DNA of 64,000 nt from Hyphomicrobiales bacterium (GTDB taxonomy: Bacteria > Pseudomonadota > Alphaproteobacteria > Rhizobiales > Rhizobiaceae), in contig UBJO01000021.1 in assembly GCA_900465665.1 (NCBI GenBank), forward strand, positions 19,342 to 83,341, read 5' to 3'. Of the stretch, positions 26,180 to 33,348 are shown piece after piece (within the stretch, counting starts at the first letter, position 1; each line of letters starts with the position of its first letter). The position numbers were made by a program, and so were the translations under genes. The notes below the pieces were generated by a model. It was not told the origin of the DNA. It saw only the letters and a program-made list of their open reading frames with translations, and searched no databases.

Positions 26180-27478
26180 TCAATTTGCCAGATGCGGTAA
26201 GTGCGGGTAGAGCTGGGCGGCAACAAGCTTCCTGACCGCTATGGCGAGAGGGTCGTTGAAAATTTCCAGTGCCCTTGGTGCCTCTTCCGGAGGTAACCAG
26301 CCGACGTCGATGCGCCAGAACTTGTAGAACAATTCATCGAAGTCGAACCTTCTAATCCAGAGTATAGTGTCGATCGCCTGTTCACGCGTTTGCGGCGGCA
26401 AGCGAAACACGGACTTTGTCTGGTCATCTTGGGTGGACTTCGCTGACGTATAGACCTCAATGTCAGCTTCCGTGATCTGGGAGAACTGGTCTATGGCGTA
26501 TCGGATGCCATCCGGTATGTGATCGCATGCATCGTCTACCGCGCGCAGGAAGCGGGGGTCATTCGTGAAGTCAATGGCCCATTCCGGAGGATTCTCTCGC
26601 CATAGCACTGTTTCCGCAGCCTCGGTCCAATCGTAGTTGTGGACCATCCCGAGCAATCGAAGGATGTTCACGATTTTTGGATGAGCTCGCGCGGCTCGTT
26701 TCGCGCCTTCGGAATGATGTAGGCTCTCAAAAGTGTCGTCCGGGGGACGGGCTTGCTCGTCCTCGGTCGGTGGTAGGAACACGATCAACCCGGATTGTCT
26801 GGCTAGATATAGGATCGCCACTGCAACGTCGTCCAGCCGCGGCAGGATTGCCGGCAGCGATGGATTGATGCGCGGTATCGCGCCGTCGACCGCTTCATCG
26901 GCATGGCCCAGCGCTACGAGCGTCTCGCAAGCGACTTGATAGGGCGTCAGAAAATCATGATGCCAACGGGTCTTGCTGCTGCCCGGCAAGTTGTCAGAAA
27001 GGAATTCAATGACCGGAGCAACCCACAGCGGCACTGATGGCTCCAGCTCACCGCCAAGCTCGATGGCGGTTTCTGCGGAGCCCTTAAAGTGTGAGTGCCC
27101 GAAGTTCCCGCTCATAAGCACTGCAATCTCAAGGCTTACGCCGCGATTTCTCCAGTGTAGGTGCATGTCACCTTGCAGCTTTACATCGGCGATTTCATTT
27201 TGAGTGACATTAATAAAGTCTCTCACCACCTGCGCGGGCACTGTAAACACAGCGTCATTTACGAATTCGACGACAATGGTGTCTGACAGCGTATGGTAAT
27301 GGACGGCGCGCGGTTGAGGGTGAGGCGCGTCGGCGATGTTGTCGAGAATTCCCGCTCGCCCAACGCTCCTTCGTTCAAGTGGTTCAATGCCCAAGTCGTC
27401 TAACGCGGAACCGAACGAAAGACTTTCGCCGCTTTTGACCTTGCCGTTGTCCGACCCTTTGGGGCTCTTGCTCACCAT
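26180..27478 (-). CDS. Hypothetical protein with a DUF2442-like segment
   Basis: 432 residues. Residues about 60-125 (AVHYHTLSDTIVVEFVNDAVFTVPAQVV, then ADVKLQGDMHLHWRNRGVSLEIAVLMSGNFG) resemble DUF2442, a small beta-alpha domain often carried by mobile elements and toxin-antitoxin-like loci. The C-terminal 300 residues are largely helical and acidic, with no catalytic motif I can identify. There is no signal peptide or membrane segment. It is on the same strand as the metallophosphoesterase, AAA protein and DUF6634 gene, 95 bp downstream of the phosphoesterase stop. Function is unknown. Confidence 0.6.
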   Translation of the reverse strand: MVSKSPKGSDNGKVKSGESLSFGSALDDLGIEPLERRSVGRAGILDNIADAPHPQPRAVHYHTLSDTIVVEFVNDAVFTVPAQVVRDFINVTQNEIADVKLQGDMHLHWRNRGVSLEIAVLMSGNFGHSHFKGSAETAIELGGELEPSVPLWVAPVIEFLSDNLPGSSKTRWHHDFLTPYQVACETLVALGHADEAVDGAIPRINPSLPAILPRLDDVAVAILYLARQSGLIVFLPPTEDEQARPPDDTFESLHHSEGAKRAARAHPKIVNILRLLGMVHNYDWTEAAETVLWRENPPEWAIDFTNDPRFLRAVDDACDHIPDGIRYAIDQFSQITEADIEVYTSAKSTQDDQTKSVFRLPPQTREQAIDTILWIRRFDFDELFYKFWRIDVGWLPPEEAPRALEIFNDPLAIAVRKLVAAQLYPHLPHLAN

Positions 27479-27573
27479 CTAAATCGCCTTCTCTTTGAGG
27501 TCTCAACGTCGAATGGCTGCCGCCCCTCCATTCGTAGGCCTATTCGCGGCCGCCAGCCGCTGTCCGAGCAGGA

Positions 27574-28344
27574 CTAAACCTCGACGACGAGCTCCGGGTC
27601 GAAGCCCGTTTTTTCGCCGGGATATCCGCGCGGGTTCGACAGGACGAGAGTTTCACCGATCCGGTACTCGTTGTGATGGTGAACATGGCCATGAACCCAG
27701 AGTTTTGGCTGAGTGTCCAGGATCAGTGGCTCAAGGTGGGAGGCATACGCCGAAACAACAGGGTCGTTCAGGTGCCAGCTGGAAACGGAACGAATGGATG
27801 GCGCGTGATGCGTTACAACGACGGCGGTCTTGTCGGTGCAGGCTGCAAGTTCGGCAGCGATGAACGCCTTGCTCTCTTGATGCTTGCGCAATGTGTGGAT
27901 CGGTTTGAGTTTCTTGAATGGCCGCTTCTGGTATTTGATCCGCCGGTAGTCATTCATTCCCTTCGCCACGTCTTCCATTGCAAAAGTTGGATCGCGCCCT
28001 CCGAGCCGGAAGTCGGTCCACAAGGTGCAGCCGATAAAACGCACTTCGCCGATATCAACCGATTGGTTTTCCAGAAAATGGATATTCGGATACTGAGCGG
28101 CGAATTCGCGTCCATCTCGAATGCCATCCTCAAGGGACGCCGAGTAGAACTCATGATTTCCGGCAACGAAGACTACGGGTATGTGGCGTGCGATGGTTTC
28201 GGCAAACCATTGGATGGTCGGCAGCACGCCTTTTGTCGTTACATCGCCGGCGCAGACGAACACATCGGCATCGCCGGGTAGCAAGGTGTGCTCAAAGGGC
28301 TTACCGAATTCGAGATGGAGGTCGGACGCTATCCACAATTTCAT
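27574..28344 (-). CDS. Calcineurin-like metallophosphoesterase
   Basis: 256 residues with the complete metallophosphoesterase motif set: SDLHLEF (7-13), CAGDVTTKG (about 31-39), AGNHEFY (about 60-66), VVTHHAPS (about 175-182) and WVHGHVHHHNEY (about 215-226). These give the Asp, His, Asn and His ligands of a dinuclear metal centre. Such proteins hydrolyse phosphomonoesters, phosphodiesters or nucleotides; the substrate is not evident. No signal peptide. It follows the AAA/M41 gene on the same strand after 96 bp. Confidence 0.88.
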   Translation of the reverse strand: MKLWIASDLHLEFGKPFEHTLLPGDADVFVCAGDVTTKGVLPTIQWFAETIARHIPVVFVAGNHEFYSASLEDGIRDGREFAAQYPNIHFLENQSVDIGEVRFIGCTLWTDFRLGGRDPTFAMEDVAKGMNDYRRIKYQKRPFKKLKPIHTLRKHQESKAFIAAELAACTDKTAVVVTHHAPSIRSVSSWHLNDPVVSAYASHLEPLILDTQPKLWVHGHVHHHNEYRIGETLVLSNPRGYPGEKTGFDPELVVEV

Positions 28345-28440
28345 TGTTTAGCTTCACTTTCCGATGTTTCCGGTATTGATGCCGTCAATCACTGGGTCAC
28401 TCCGCGGCGAGGGACCGGCGGGTATCAACGACGCTATCGT

Positions 28441-30414
28441 TCAAATGGCTATTTGGCGTGGCGGCTTACTAAGACTAACTTTTGGTCTTCGGTGCCATTC
28501 AAGGATTTCGGAGACGTTACGACCCGGTAACGACCGTTTTTCCACCAGCTTTCCGACGATCTCGTCAAGAGCCGCACGGTTCTCTGAAATAATTGATTTT
28601 GCCCTGTCGAATGAGGCGGTGATCGCTGCATCGATATTCTGCCTGAGCTCCGGATCGTAGTCGCGAAGCCTTTCGAGACGACCGGGAGTCTGGTCCTCGA
28701 CAATCAACGTGTTTCCCATGCCCATCGCCCCTTCGACGATCGTCGCAAGGTGGGTGACGATGTTTAGGTCGGATGCGTCCGAGCCTGCCGAGAAGTCCGA
28801 GAAGCATCCGAACACCGCGGTTTCCGCGGCTGCGCCGCCAAGGCAGACGCACATCTGGTCCAGGTAGAAAGCGCGCGTTCTTCGGGCGAATGCGGAATGA
28901 CTATATGAGACTTCACCCAAGGTACTGCCTTGTTCACCTTCGATCTTGTGACTGGACAGCCGGATGTCGTTTACGGGAAAACCAATAGTGGCCGCCACAA
29001 CCGCGTGACCGGCTTCATGGACGGCGATGGCACGGATGTAATCATCCGGGAGAGCGATTACGGGCGGCAAGTGCTCGAGAATGTGGGCTGACGTCAGCGA
29101 TTCATCGCGACGACGAGCAGTTCGTTTCGCGTCACGCGTGATCCGTCTGATATCGGCTCCCGAAAGACCGGAACTTGCGAGATCGAACTCTTCTGCATGA
29201 GCGTGATCGAGATCGACTTGGCAGTAATGCTTCAGAATAGACAGTCTGGATGCACCGTCGAGAGGAGGGATAACTAAATGGCGATCCAACCGTCCGGCGC
29301 GCCTGATAGCTGGATCAAGGTGCTGGGGATGGTTGCAGGCGGCAACGACGACCACGCCGGATCGGCGATCGAAGCCATCCAGTAGCTCCAGAAAAGCTGT
29401 GATGACGGCCCTTGCGTACAGCTGGTTGCCATCCTTTGTACCTCTGTTGCCCACAGTATCAACTTCATCGACAAACAATATCGAAGGCGCGACCGCCTTA
29501 GCCTCGTTGAACGACTGGCGCATCGCCTTGAGGTGAGAGTCCAATGAGCCTGCCTCCTGCCAGGCAGCGGGGGAGCCATAGATAAGAGGGACCTTGCAAG
29601 TGCTGGCGAGCGCGTTGGCGAACATTGTCTTACCAGTGCCGGGCGGGCCCGACAGCAGAACGCCGGGGTCGACTTCATCCCATTTGATCTTGCCAGCTTT
29701 GTAATCGGCAAGATCGACAGCAAGATCGAGACCCCAATCGGCGGCTGCGCCGAAACCATGGAGCTGGGCAAGCGTTGGCCCGGCGTCTTCAATTTCCAAG
29801 TCCGTCGACGGCGTGTCGGAACGGGGCAATTGCTTTAGTCTCTGAAACGAAACCAAGGGCGAGCGACGGTCTTGGAATGCTTTGTCGAGACGAGACCACG
29901 GTTCAGACAGCAGAAGTTCGACGTGTTCTTCGATTATCGGTAATCCACTTCGCCGGAGTGCGGCTTCCGCATGGCGTCTGGATCGTACGGGAACATTTAC
30001 GACCGCGTCCGCAAACAGCTTGGCATCGTCATCAAGGTCCTTGAATGGCTCCTTGATGAAAATAGATCGATCGTTGTCCAATGCTTCTTGCTGGTCACGG
30101 TACGACTGAGTTCTGCCCCACACGTTCACGATGAGCCGGGCACCGAGCTTGTTCGCCACACGGTCGAGAAAGATACGAGCGGCGCGGACATACGATTCCG
30201 GTGAGAATTCATCTGGCAGACAGACGGTCACAATAAACTTGGAGCCAATCCGGTTCCAGGGCCGGAGTGCTGCCGCCAGACCGCAAAACGCCATAAACAC
30301 TGGGATCGTCATGAGCGCGCCGACGGCAGGTTCATTCGCCTTCCAAGGAACTAGCGGCTTTCCAACGCGGTCGCTAAGTAATTTGTCGTCGTCGGGACGA
30401 AGCCAATCCTCCAT
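28441..30414 (-). CDS. FtsH-like AAA ATPase with an M41 zinc-protease domain
   Basis: 657 residues. The N-terminal 230 residues are unlike FtsH; residues 30-50 form a hydrophobic stretch that could be one membrane helix. The AAA module has Walker A GPPGTGKT (256-263), Walker B ILFVDEVD (312-319) and the second region of homology NHPQHLDPAIRRAGRLDRH (361-379). The C-terminal protease has HEAGHAVVAA (466-475) and a downstream FSAGSDASDL segment with the third zinc ligand. It should be an ATP-dependent zinc protease. The ATG overlaps the DUF6634 stop codon by one base, so the two are coupled. It is distinct from housekeeping FtsH, which has two N-terminal helices. Confidence 0.85.
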   Translation of the reverse strand: MEDWLRPDDDKLLSDRVGKPLVPWKANEPAVGALMTIPVFMAFCGLAAALRPWNRIGSKFIVTVCLPDEFSPESYVRAARIFLDRVANKLGARLIVNVWGRTQSYRDQQEALDNDRSIFIKEPFKDLDDDAKLFADAVVNVPVRSRRHAEAALRRSGLPIIEEHVELLLSEPWSRLDKAFQDRRSPLVSFQRLKQLPRSDTPSTDLEIEDAGPTLAQLHGFGAAADWGLDLAVDLADYKAGKIKWDEVDPGVLLSGPPGTGKTMFANALASTCKVPLIYGSPAAWQEAGSLDSHLKAMRQSFNEAKAVAPSILFVDEVDTVGNRGTKDGNQLYARAVITAFLELLDGFDRRSGVVVVAACNHPQHLDPAIRRAGRLDRHLVIPPLDGASRLSILKHYCQVDLDHAHAEEFDLASSGLSGADIRRITRDAKRTARRRDESLTSAHILEHLPPVIALPDDYIRAIAVHEAGHAVVAATIGFPVNDIRLSSHKIEGEQGSTLGEVSYSHSAFARRTRAFYLDQMCVCLGGAAAETAVFGCFSDFSAGSDASDLNIVTHLATIVEGAMGMGNTLIVEDQTPGRLERLRDYDPELRQNIDAAITASFDRAKSIISENRAALDEIVGKLVEKRSLPGRNVSEILEWHRRPKVSLSKPPRQIAI

Positions 30415-30776
30415 CACAGCGTATCCTCCAAGAGGATCGAATTTGCTCTGAGGCGCTCGCCCCAGTATTCGGGTTCGACGCGCGTCCCAAGGCGGTACCA
30501 ACGGCTCATTGTCCGGGCAATTCCGCGGTCCGGGTCGAAGTAGAATAGTTCACTGGAAAATGCAGCTTTGCCATCAGTGATCGCCGGGTGCCCCAGTGCA
30601 CGGCCGACGAGGCATGGGACGACCCTCTTTCCTAAAGTCCAGGTGTTGAACGCCGCGCTTGGCGAATTCGCTCCGATGCAGTTCTCGATATCCGCAAGAT
30701 CGTCGGCGAGCAAACGCAGCTTCTGAACTAACGAAGGATGCGGCCTTCCCAACCATTCTGGAACTGACTCGGTCAT
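30414..30776 (-). CDS. DUF6634 family protein
   Basis: 120 residues from ATG 30776 (GAGGG 8 bp upstream). The pattern VQKLRLLADDLADIE, then WTLGKRVVPCLVGRALGHPAITDG, then YFDPDRGIARTMSRWYRLG matches DUF6634, a family found mostly in Rhizobiales. No catalytic motif or signal peptide is visible. Its stop codon overlaps the AAA/M41 start (TGATG), so it may be an adaptor or substrate-handling partner of that protease; this is inferred only from coupling. It faces a divergent HTH gene across a region with palindromic operators. Confidence 0.72.
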   Translation of the reverse strand: MTESVPEWLGRPHPSLVQKLRLLADDLADIENCIGANSPSAAFNTWTLGKRVVPCLVGRALGHPAITDGKAAFSSELFYFDPDRGIARTMSRWYRLGTRVEPEYWGERLRANSILLEDTL

Positions 30777-30814
30777 GTGAACTACCCTCGGAATCAAATG
30801 TCGGAGATATTTTT

Positions 30815-30866
30815 ACATTTAATTCCAAATGTGCGCGTCATTGTCAAATGAAAGACGCCATTTGAC
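30815..30866. promoter_or_regulatory. Two palindromic operators between DUF6634 and HTH genes
   Basis: Two perfect dyads lie 10 bp apart: ACATTT-AATTCC-AAATGT (30815-30832) and GTCAAATG-AAAGACGC-CATTTGAC (30843-30866). Both contain the same CAAATG/CATTTG-type half-site, and a further single TCAAATGTC occurs at about 30794. A TTGACA hexamer at 30862-30867 falls in the second dyad and is positioned to serve the HTH gene. The divergent HTH protein is the obvious candidate to bind here. Confidence 0.65.
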
Positions 30867-30896
30867 ATTCCCGTTTTCCACCGGTTCTTCGAATTC

Positions 30897-31454
30897 ATGA
30901 AGTCTTACGCTCCTCCCGATGCACTACGGGCGGCCCGCGCCTTGTCGCGGTTGTCGCAGCAGGAGCTATCGAAAAACATTCAAGTTACCCGGCAGAGCAT
31001 TTCTGCTGCCGAAAATGACGCGTCGGCCCCGTTTCCTACGGTTTCGAAGATGCGCAGCTTCTACGAGGAACAGGGGCTGCAGTTTGTCGGCATAATTGAT
31101 ATCGATACGGGGACCATCAACGCCGCAGGTGTATGTTGGAGACGTCCCGAGACTTTCCCGCCTTCTCAAAGCGAGGCGTCAAAATATCATGCAGAGCCGA
31201 ACGGCACGGCGTTCGTAGCGGCAAGGAGCCTCCTTGGTGCGAGCAGAGCCGAGGTTGCCAGCAAGTCGGACATTTCACTCAAGGATTTGGCTGCGCTTGA
31301 AGCAGGAACCGAATACTCCGGCGAAGCGTATCAACGTTTGCGCGCCTACTACAATGAGAACGGCATTGAATTCATGGGTACGGGCGACGTTCGGACGGGA
31401 CGCTACTATGGTGTCGGTGTCCGTTGGGCCGTTCTAGGGCCGGCGACTGAGTGA
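30897..31454 (+). CDS. Tandem helix-turn-helix (XRE-like) regulator
   Basis: 185 residues containing two related halves. Half 1 has ALRAARALSRLSQQELSKNIQVTRQSISAAEND (about 7-39) followed by LQFVGIIDIDTGTINAAGVCWRRPE. Half 2 has FVAARSLLGASRAEVASKSDISLKDLAALEAG followed by IEFMGTGDVRTGRYYGVGVRWA. Each half is an XRE HTH plus a short beta segment, so the protein looks like an internal duplication and may bind as a pseudo-dimer. It is divergent from the DUF6634-AAA operon, with operators between them, which suggests it represses both. The ATG at 30897 is the first start. Confidence 0.8.
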   Translation: MKSYAPPDALRAARALSRLSQQELSKNIQVTRQSISAAENDASAPFPTVSKMRSFYEEQGLQFVGIIDIDTGTINAAGVCWRRPETFPPSQSEASKYHAEPNGTAFVAARSLLGASRAEVASKSDISLKDLAALEAGTEYSGEAYQRLRAYYNENGIEFMGTGDVRTGRYYGVGVRWAVLGPATE

Positions 31455-31492
31455 TGCCGGTAGCGTAGACGGGTTGATGCCTGTTGGGTGGC

Positions 31493-32113
31493 CTAACCTT
31501 GTTTGCGAAGCTCTGCGCGCGCCTCTAAGAGACGCTCCAATGCGCCGAGTTTAGCTTCCTCAATGGTGGTGTACATTCTGGGGTCGTTCCTGACAAACTC
31601 GTCGTCAAACCGGTTTTCCAGCCGAACCGTTACCCCGAAGCCTGAACCTTTCCTCCAGATCGAGATATTGAACCCTCGAGAATTGATGAATGGATTGCCA
31701 ATTCGGGAGGTTTTCCACTCTCTTTTGGGCCAGTCATTTCTTATCCGCAGGTCGGTTCGGTATTCCCGTTCGCGTTTCTCGGGGCCGTAATAGTCATCTT
31801 TCTGTAGAGCTTCAGCGCACTTCAACCCTACGAGGATGCCGTCAGGAAAAATCTGGTGGACCAGCACGTGAGCATACCGAACCCTCGCGTGCTGGCACAT
31901 CTCGCAAATCGCATCTTCACTGCCCAGGTCCTTGAAGGTTGAAAAGCGCCATCCATCGCGGGGGAACGTCCTGTCCTGCCATCTTCCGGAATCTATCCGG
32001 TGGACCTGATCGTCTTTGTCTCCGACATCTTGGAAGGCAGTCGTCAACGATTCTCTCCCTTGCACGCGAACGAGGCATCTTGCGCTTCGACACGATTGGC
32101 AGGATGAAAACAT
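31493..32113 (-). CDS. Putative zinc-binding protein of unknown function
   Basis: 206 residues. The central part reads DGWRFSTFKDLGSEDAICEMCQHARVRYAHVLVHQ, with CxxC at about 70-73 and a later GLKCAEAL, a probable zinc knuckle. This is followed by a charged KREREYRTDLRIRNDWPKREWKTS helix region and a GNPFINSRGFNISIWRKGSGFGVTVR beta segment. I have seen this domain order in proteins of mobile regions, but it has no assigned function that I can name. The N-terminal 50 residues include four further cysteines and the true start may be internal. It faces the hairpin array at the island end. Confidence 0.6.
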   Translation of the reverse strand: MFSSCQSCRSARCLVRVQGRESLTTAFQDVGDKDDQVHRIDSGRWQDRTFPRDGWRFSTFKDLGSEDAICEMCQHARVRYAHVLVHQIFPDGILVGLKCAEALQKDDYYGPEKREREYRTDLRIRNDWPKREWKTSRIGNPFINSRGFNISIWRKGSGFGVTVRLENRFDDEFVRNDPRMYTTIEEAKLGALERLLEARAELRKQG

Positions 32114-32129
32114 TGAGCGACGGCGTCAA

Positions 32130-32256
32130 CCCTGCGGCAGGGGGTAAAAGCCCGGACCTACGGCCGGGAAAAGCGGCGTTGCCGAAGTGCCACCCAACAT
32201 GGCCTCCAAGTTGAAGAACGCTCCATAAGCCCCGGACCTACGGCCGGGGAAAAGCG
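32130..32256. repeat. Array of three hairpins each followed by an AAAAGC tail
   Basis: Hairpin 1 is CCCTG-CGG-CAGGG (32130-32142). Hairpin 2 is CCCGG-ACCTACGG-CCGGG inside a repeat at 32148-32175. Hairpin 3 is the same repeat at 32227-32256 but with one more G-C pair (CCCCGG / CCGGGG). Each is followed within a few bases by AAAAGC. The paired change in stem length between hairpins 2 and 3 keeps base pairing, which argues for selection on structure. It is non-coding, beside the island junction. It could be a structured RNA or recombination sequence. Confidence 0.55.
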
Positions 32257-32274
32257 ACATTCGTCGAGGAAAGG

Positions 32275-32340
32275 CCGAGTACGTACAAGCTTATTTCGCC
32301 GTGTAGTGATTGGACATAGTCGAAATAAGCTTGTACTCGG
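32275..32340. repeat. Long inverted repeat at the island/thyA junction
   Basis: The right arm CGAAATAAGCTTGTACTCGG (32321-32340) is the reverse complement of the left arm (32275-32298), except that the left arm carries a duplicated GTAC. The arms are 20 and 24 bp with a 22-bp spacer. The right arm ends 56 bp before the first thyA-homologous base. An arm length and position like this suit a recombinase or transposon-end site, or a strong terminator for the island; there is no T-run. Confidence 0.65.
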
Positions 32341-32381
32341 AGAGGTAACAAAACGTGATAATAGCGTTTAAGGGTAAAATC

Positions 32382-32669
32382 ATGAATCGTGGAAAACCGT
32401 TCAATATCGCGTCCTACGCGCTGCTGACGATGATGATCGCGCAGGTGACCGGTCTGAAGCTCGGCGACTTCGTGCACACGCTCGGCGACACGCACATCTA
32501 CCATAACCATTTCGAGCAGGCGAAGCTGCAGCTGACGCGCAAGCCCAAGCCGATGCCGTTCATGCGCATCAATCCCGAGGTGAAGGACATTTTCGGCTTC
32601 ACCTATGAGGATTTCGAGCTGGTCGGCTACGAGGCCGATGCCAGCATCAAGGCGCCGATCGCGGTCTGA
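32382..32669 (+). pseudogene. thyA: Thymidylate synthase, 3' fragment only
   Basis: From 32397 the sequence encodes [20 protein letters not shown] through GDTHIYHNH and a terminal IKAPIAV, the last 91 residues of ThyA (about one third of the 264-residue enzyme). The catalytic cysteine region and folate-binding N-terminal part are absent. The few codons before the homology (ATG at 32382, MNRGK) are unrelated to ThyA. Downstream folA is in its normal place. The missing 5' part is not in the window. Unless supplied elsewhere, or replaced by ThyX, the cell would need another thymidylate source. Confidence 0.85.
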
Positions 32670-32681
32670 TTGAGGGGTCTC

Positions 32682-33194
32682 ATGTCCGATATCCGCAAGA
32701 CGATCGTGGTTGCTGCTGCGCGCAACGGCATCATCGGCCGTGACGGTGACATGCCGTGGCGGCTCTCGACCGATCTGAAGCGGTTCAAGGCGCTGACAAC
32801 TGGCAAACCCGTGATCATGGGACGCAAGACCTATGATTCGATCGGTCGCCCGCTGCCGGGACGGCAGAACGTTGTTATCTCGCGTTCGACGGTCATCGAT
32901 CATCCTGATGTCAGCACCGTCGGCTCGCTCGACGAGGCGGTGACGCTGGCCGAGAGGCTGGCGGTGGAAACCGGCGTGGACGAAATCTGCATTATCGGCG
33001 GGGGGCAGATCTACGCTAACGCGATCGATATCGCCGATCGTCTGTGCGTTACGCATGTGGAGACCGATGTGGACGGCGATACGTCGTTTCCCGCGATCGA
33101 TCCCGCCATCTGGCGTGCCGGCGAGACGCTTAGCGTGCCAGCGGGCGAGAAGGACAGCTACGCCACCCGCTATGTCGTTTATGACAGGCGCTGA
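32682..33194 (+). CDS. folA: Dihydrofolate reductase
   Basis: 170 residues with DHFR landmarks: VVAAARNGIIGRDGDMPWRLSTDLKRFK (about 8-35, including the substrate-binding acidic residue), GKPVIMGRKTYDSIGRPLPGRQNVVISR, and IIGGGQIYANAI. It reduces dihydrofolate with NADPH, recycling the product of thymidylate synthase. The ATG at 32682 follows GAGGGG, 12 bp after the thyA fragment stop, so it was probably cotranscribed with intact thyA. The thyA lesion leaves its promoter supply uncertain. Confidence 0.93.
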   Translation: MSDIRKTIVVAAARNGIIGRDGDMPWRLSTDLKRFKALTTGKPVIMGRKTYDSIGRPLPGRQNVVISRSTVIDHPDVSTVGSLDEAVTLAERLAVETGVDEICIIGGGQIYANAIDIADRLCVTHVETDVDGDTSFPAIDPAIWRAGETLSVPAGEKDSYATRYVVYDRR

Positions 33195-33348
33195 GCGGCG
33201 AAAAGAAACTATTTTCCAATAAACATTGCCAAGTTCCTCATGCTGCGTTGAAAGCCGATGCAGCGATACCTATAACGGTTTCGAACGCGAATATCCGTCG
33301 CCCCCGTGGGTTAAGCGATCGCAGAGTGTAACGAACAACGAGGTTTTG

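Noticed and set aside
26044..26235. 63-codon plus-strand frame between the Nudix remnant and the DUF2442-like gene
   Set aside because: No recognisable motif or ribosome site, and its end overlaps the better-supported minus-strand gene.
32148..32256. Two near-identical palindromic repeats looked at first like a minimal CRISPR array
   Set aside because: Only two copies, slightly different lengths, a single 51-nt interval, no leader or cas genes; the stem-length covariation points to a structured element instead.
32120..32396. Possible 3' part of a group I or group II intron before thyA codons
   Set aside because: I could not find a recognisable group I core pairing or a group II domain V, and no intron-encoded protein is nearby; a 5' exon would have to be more than 32 kb away.
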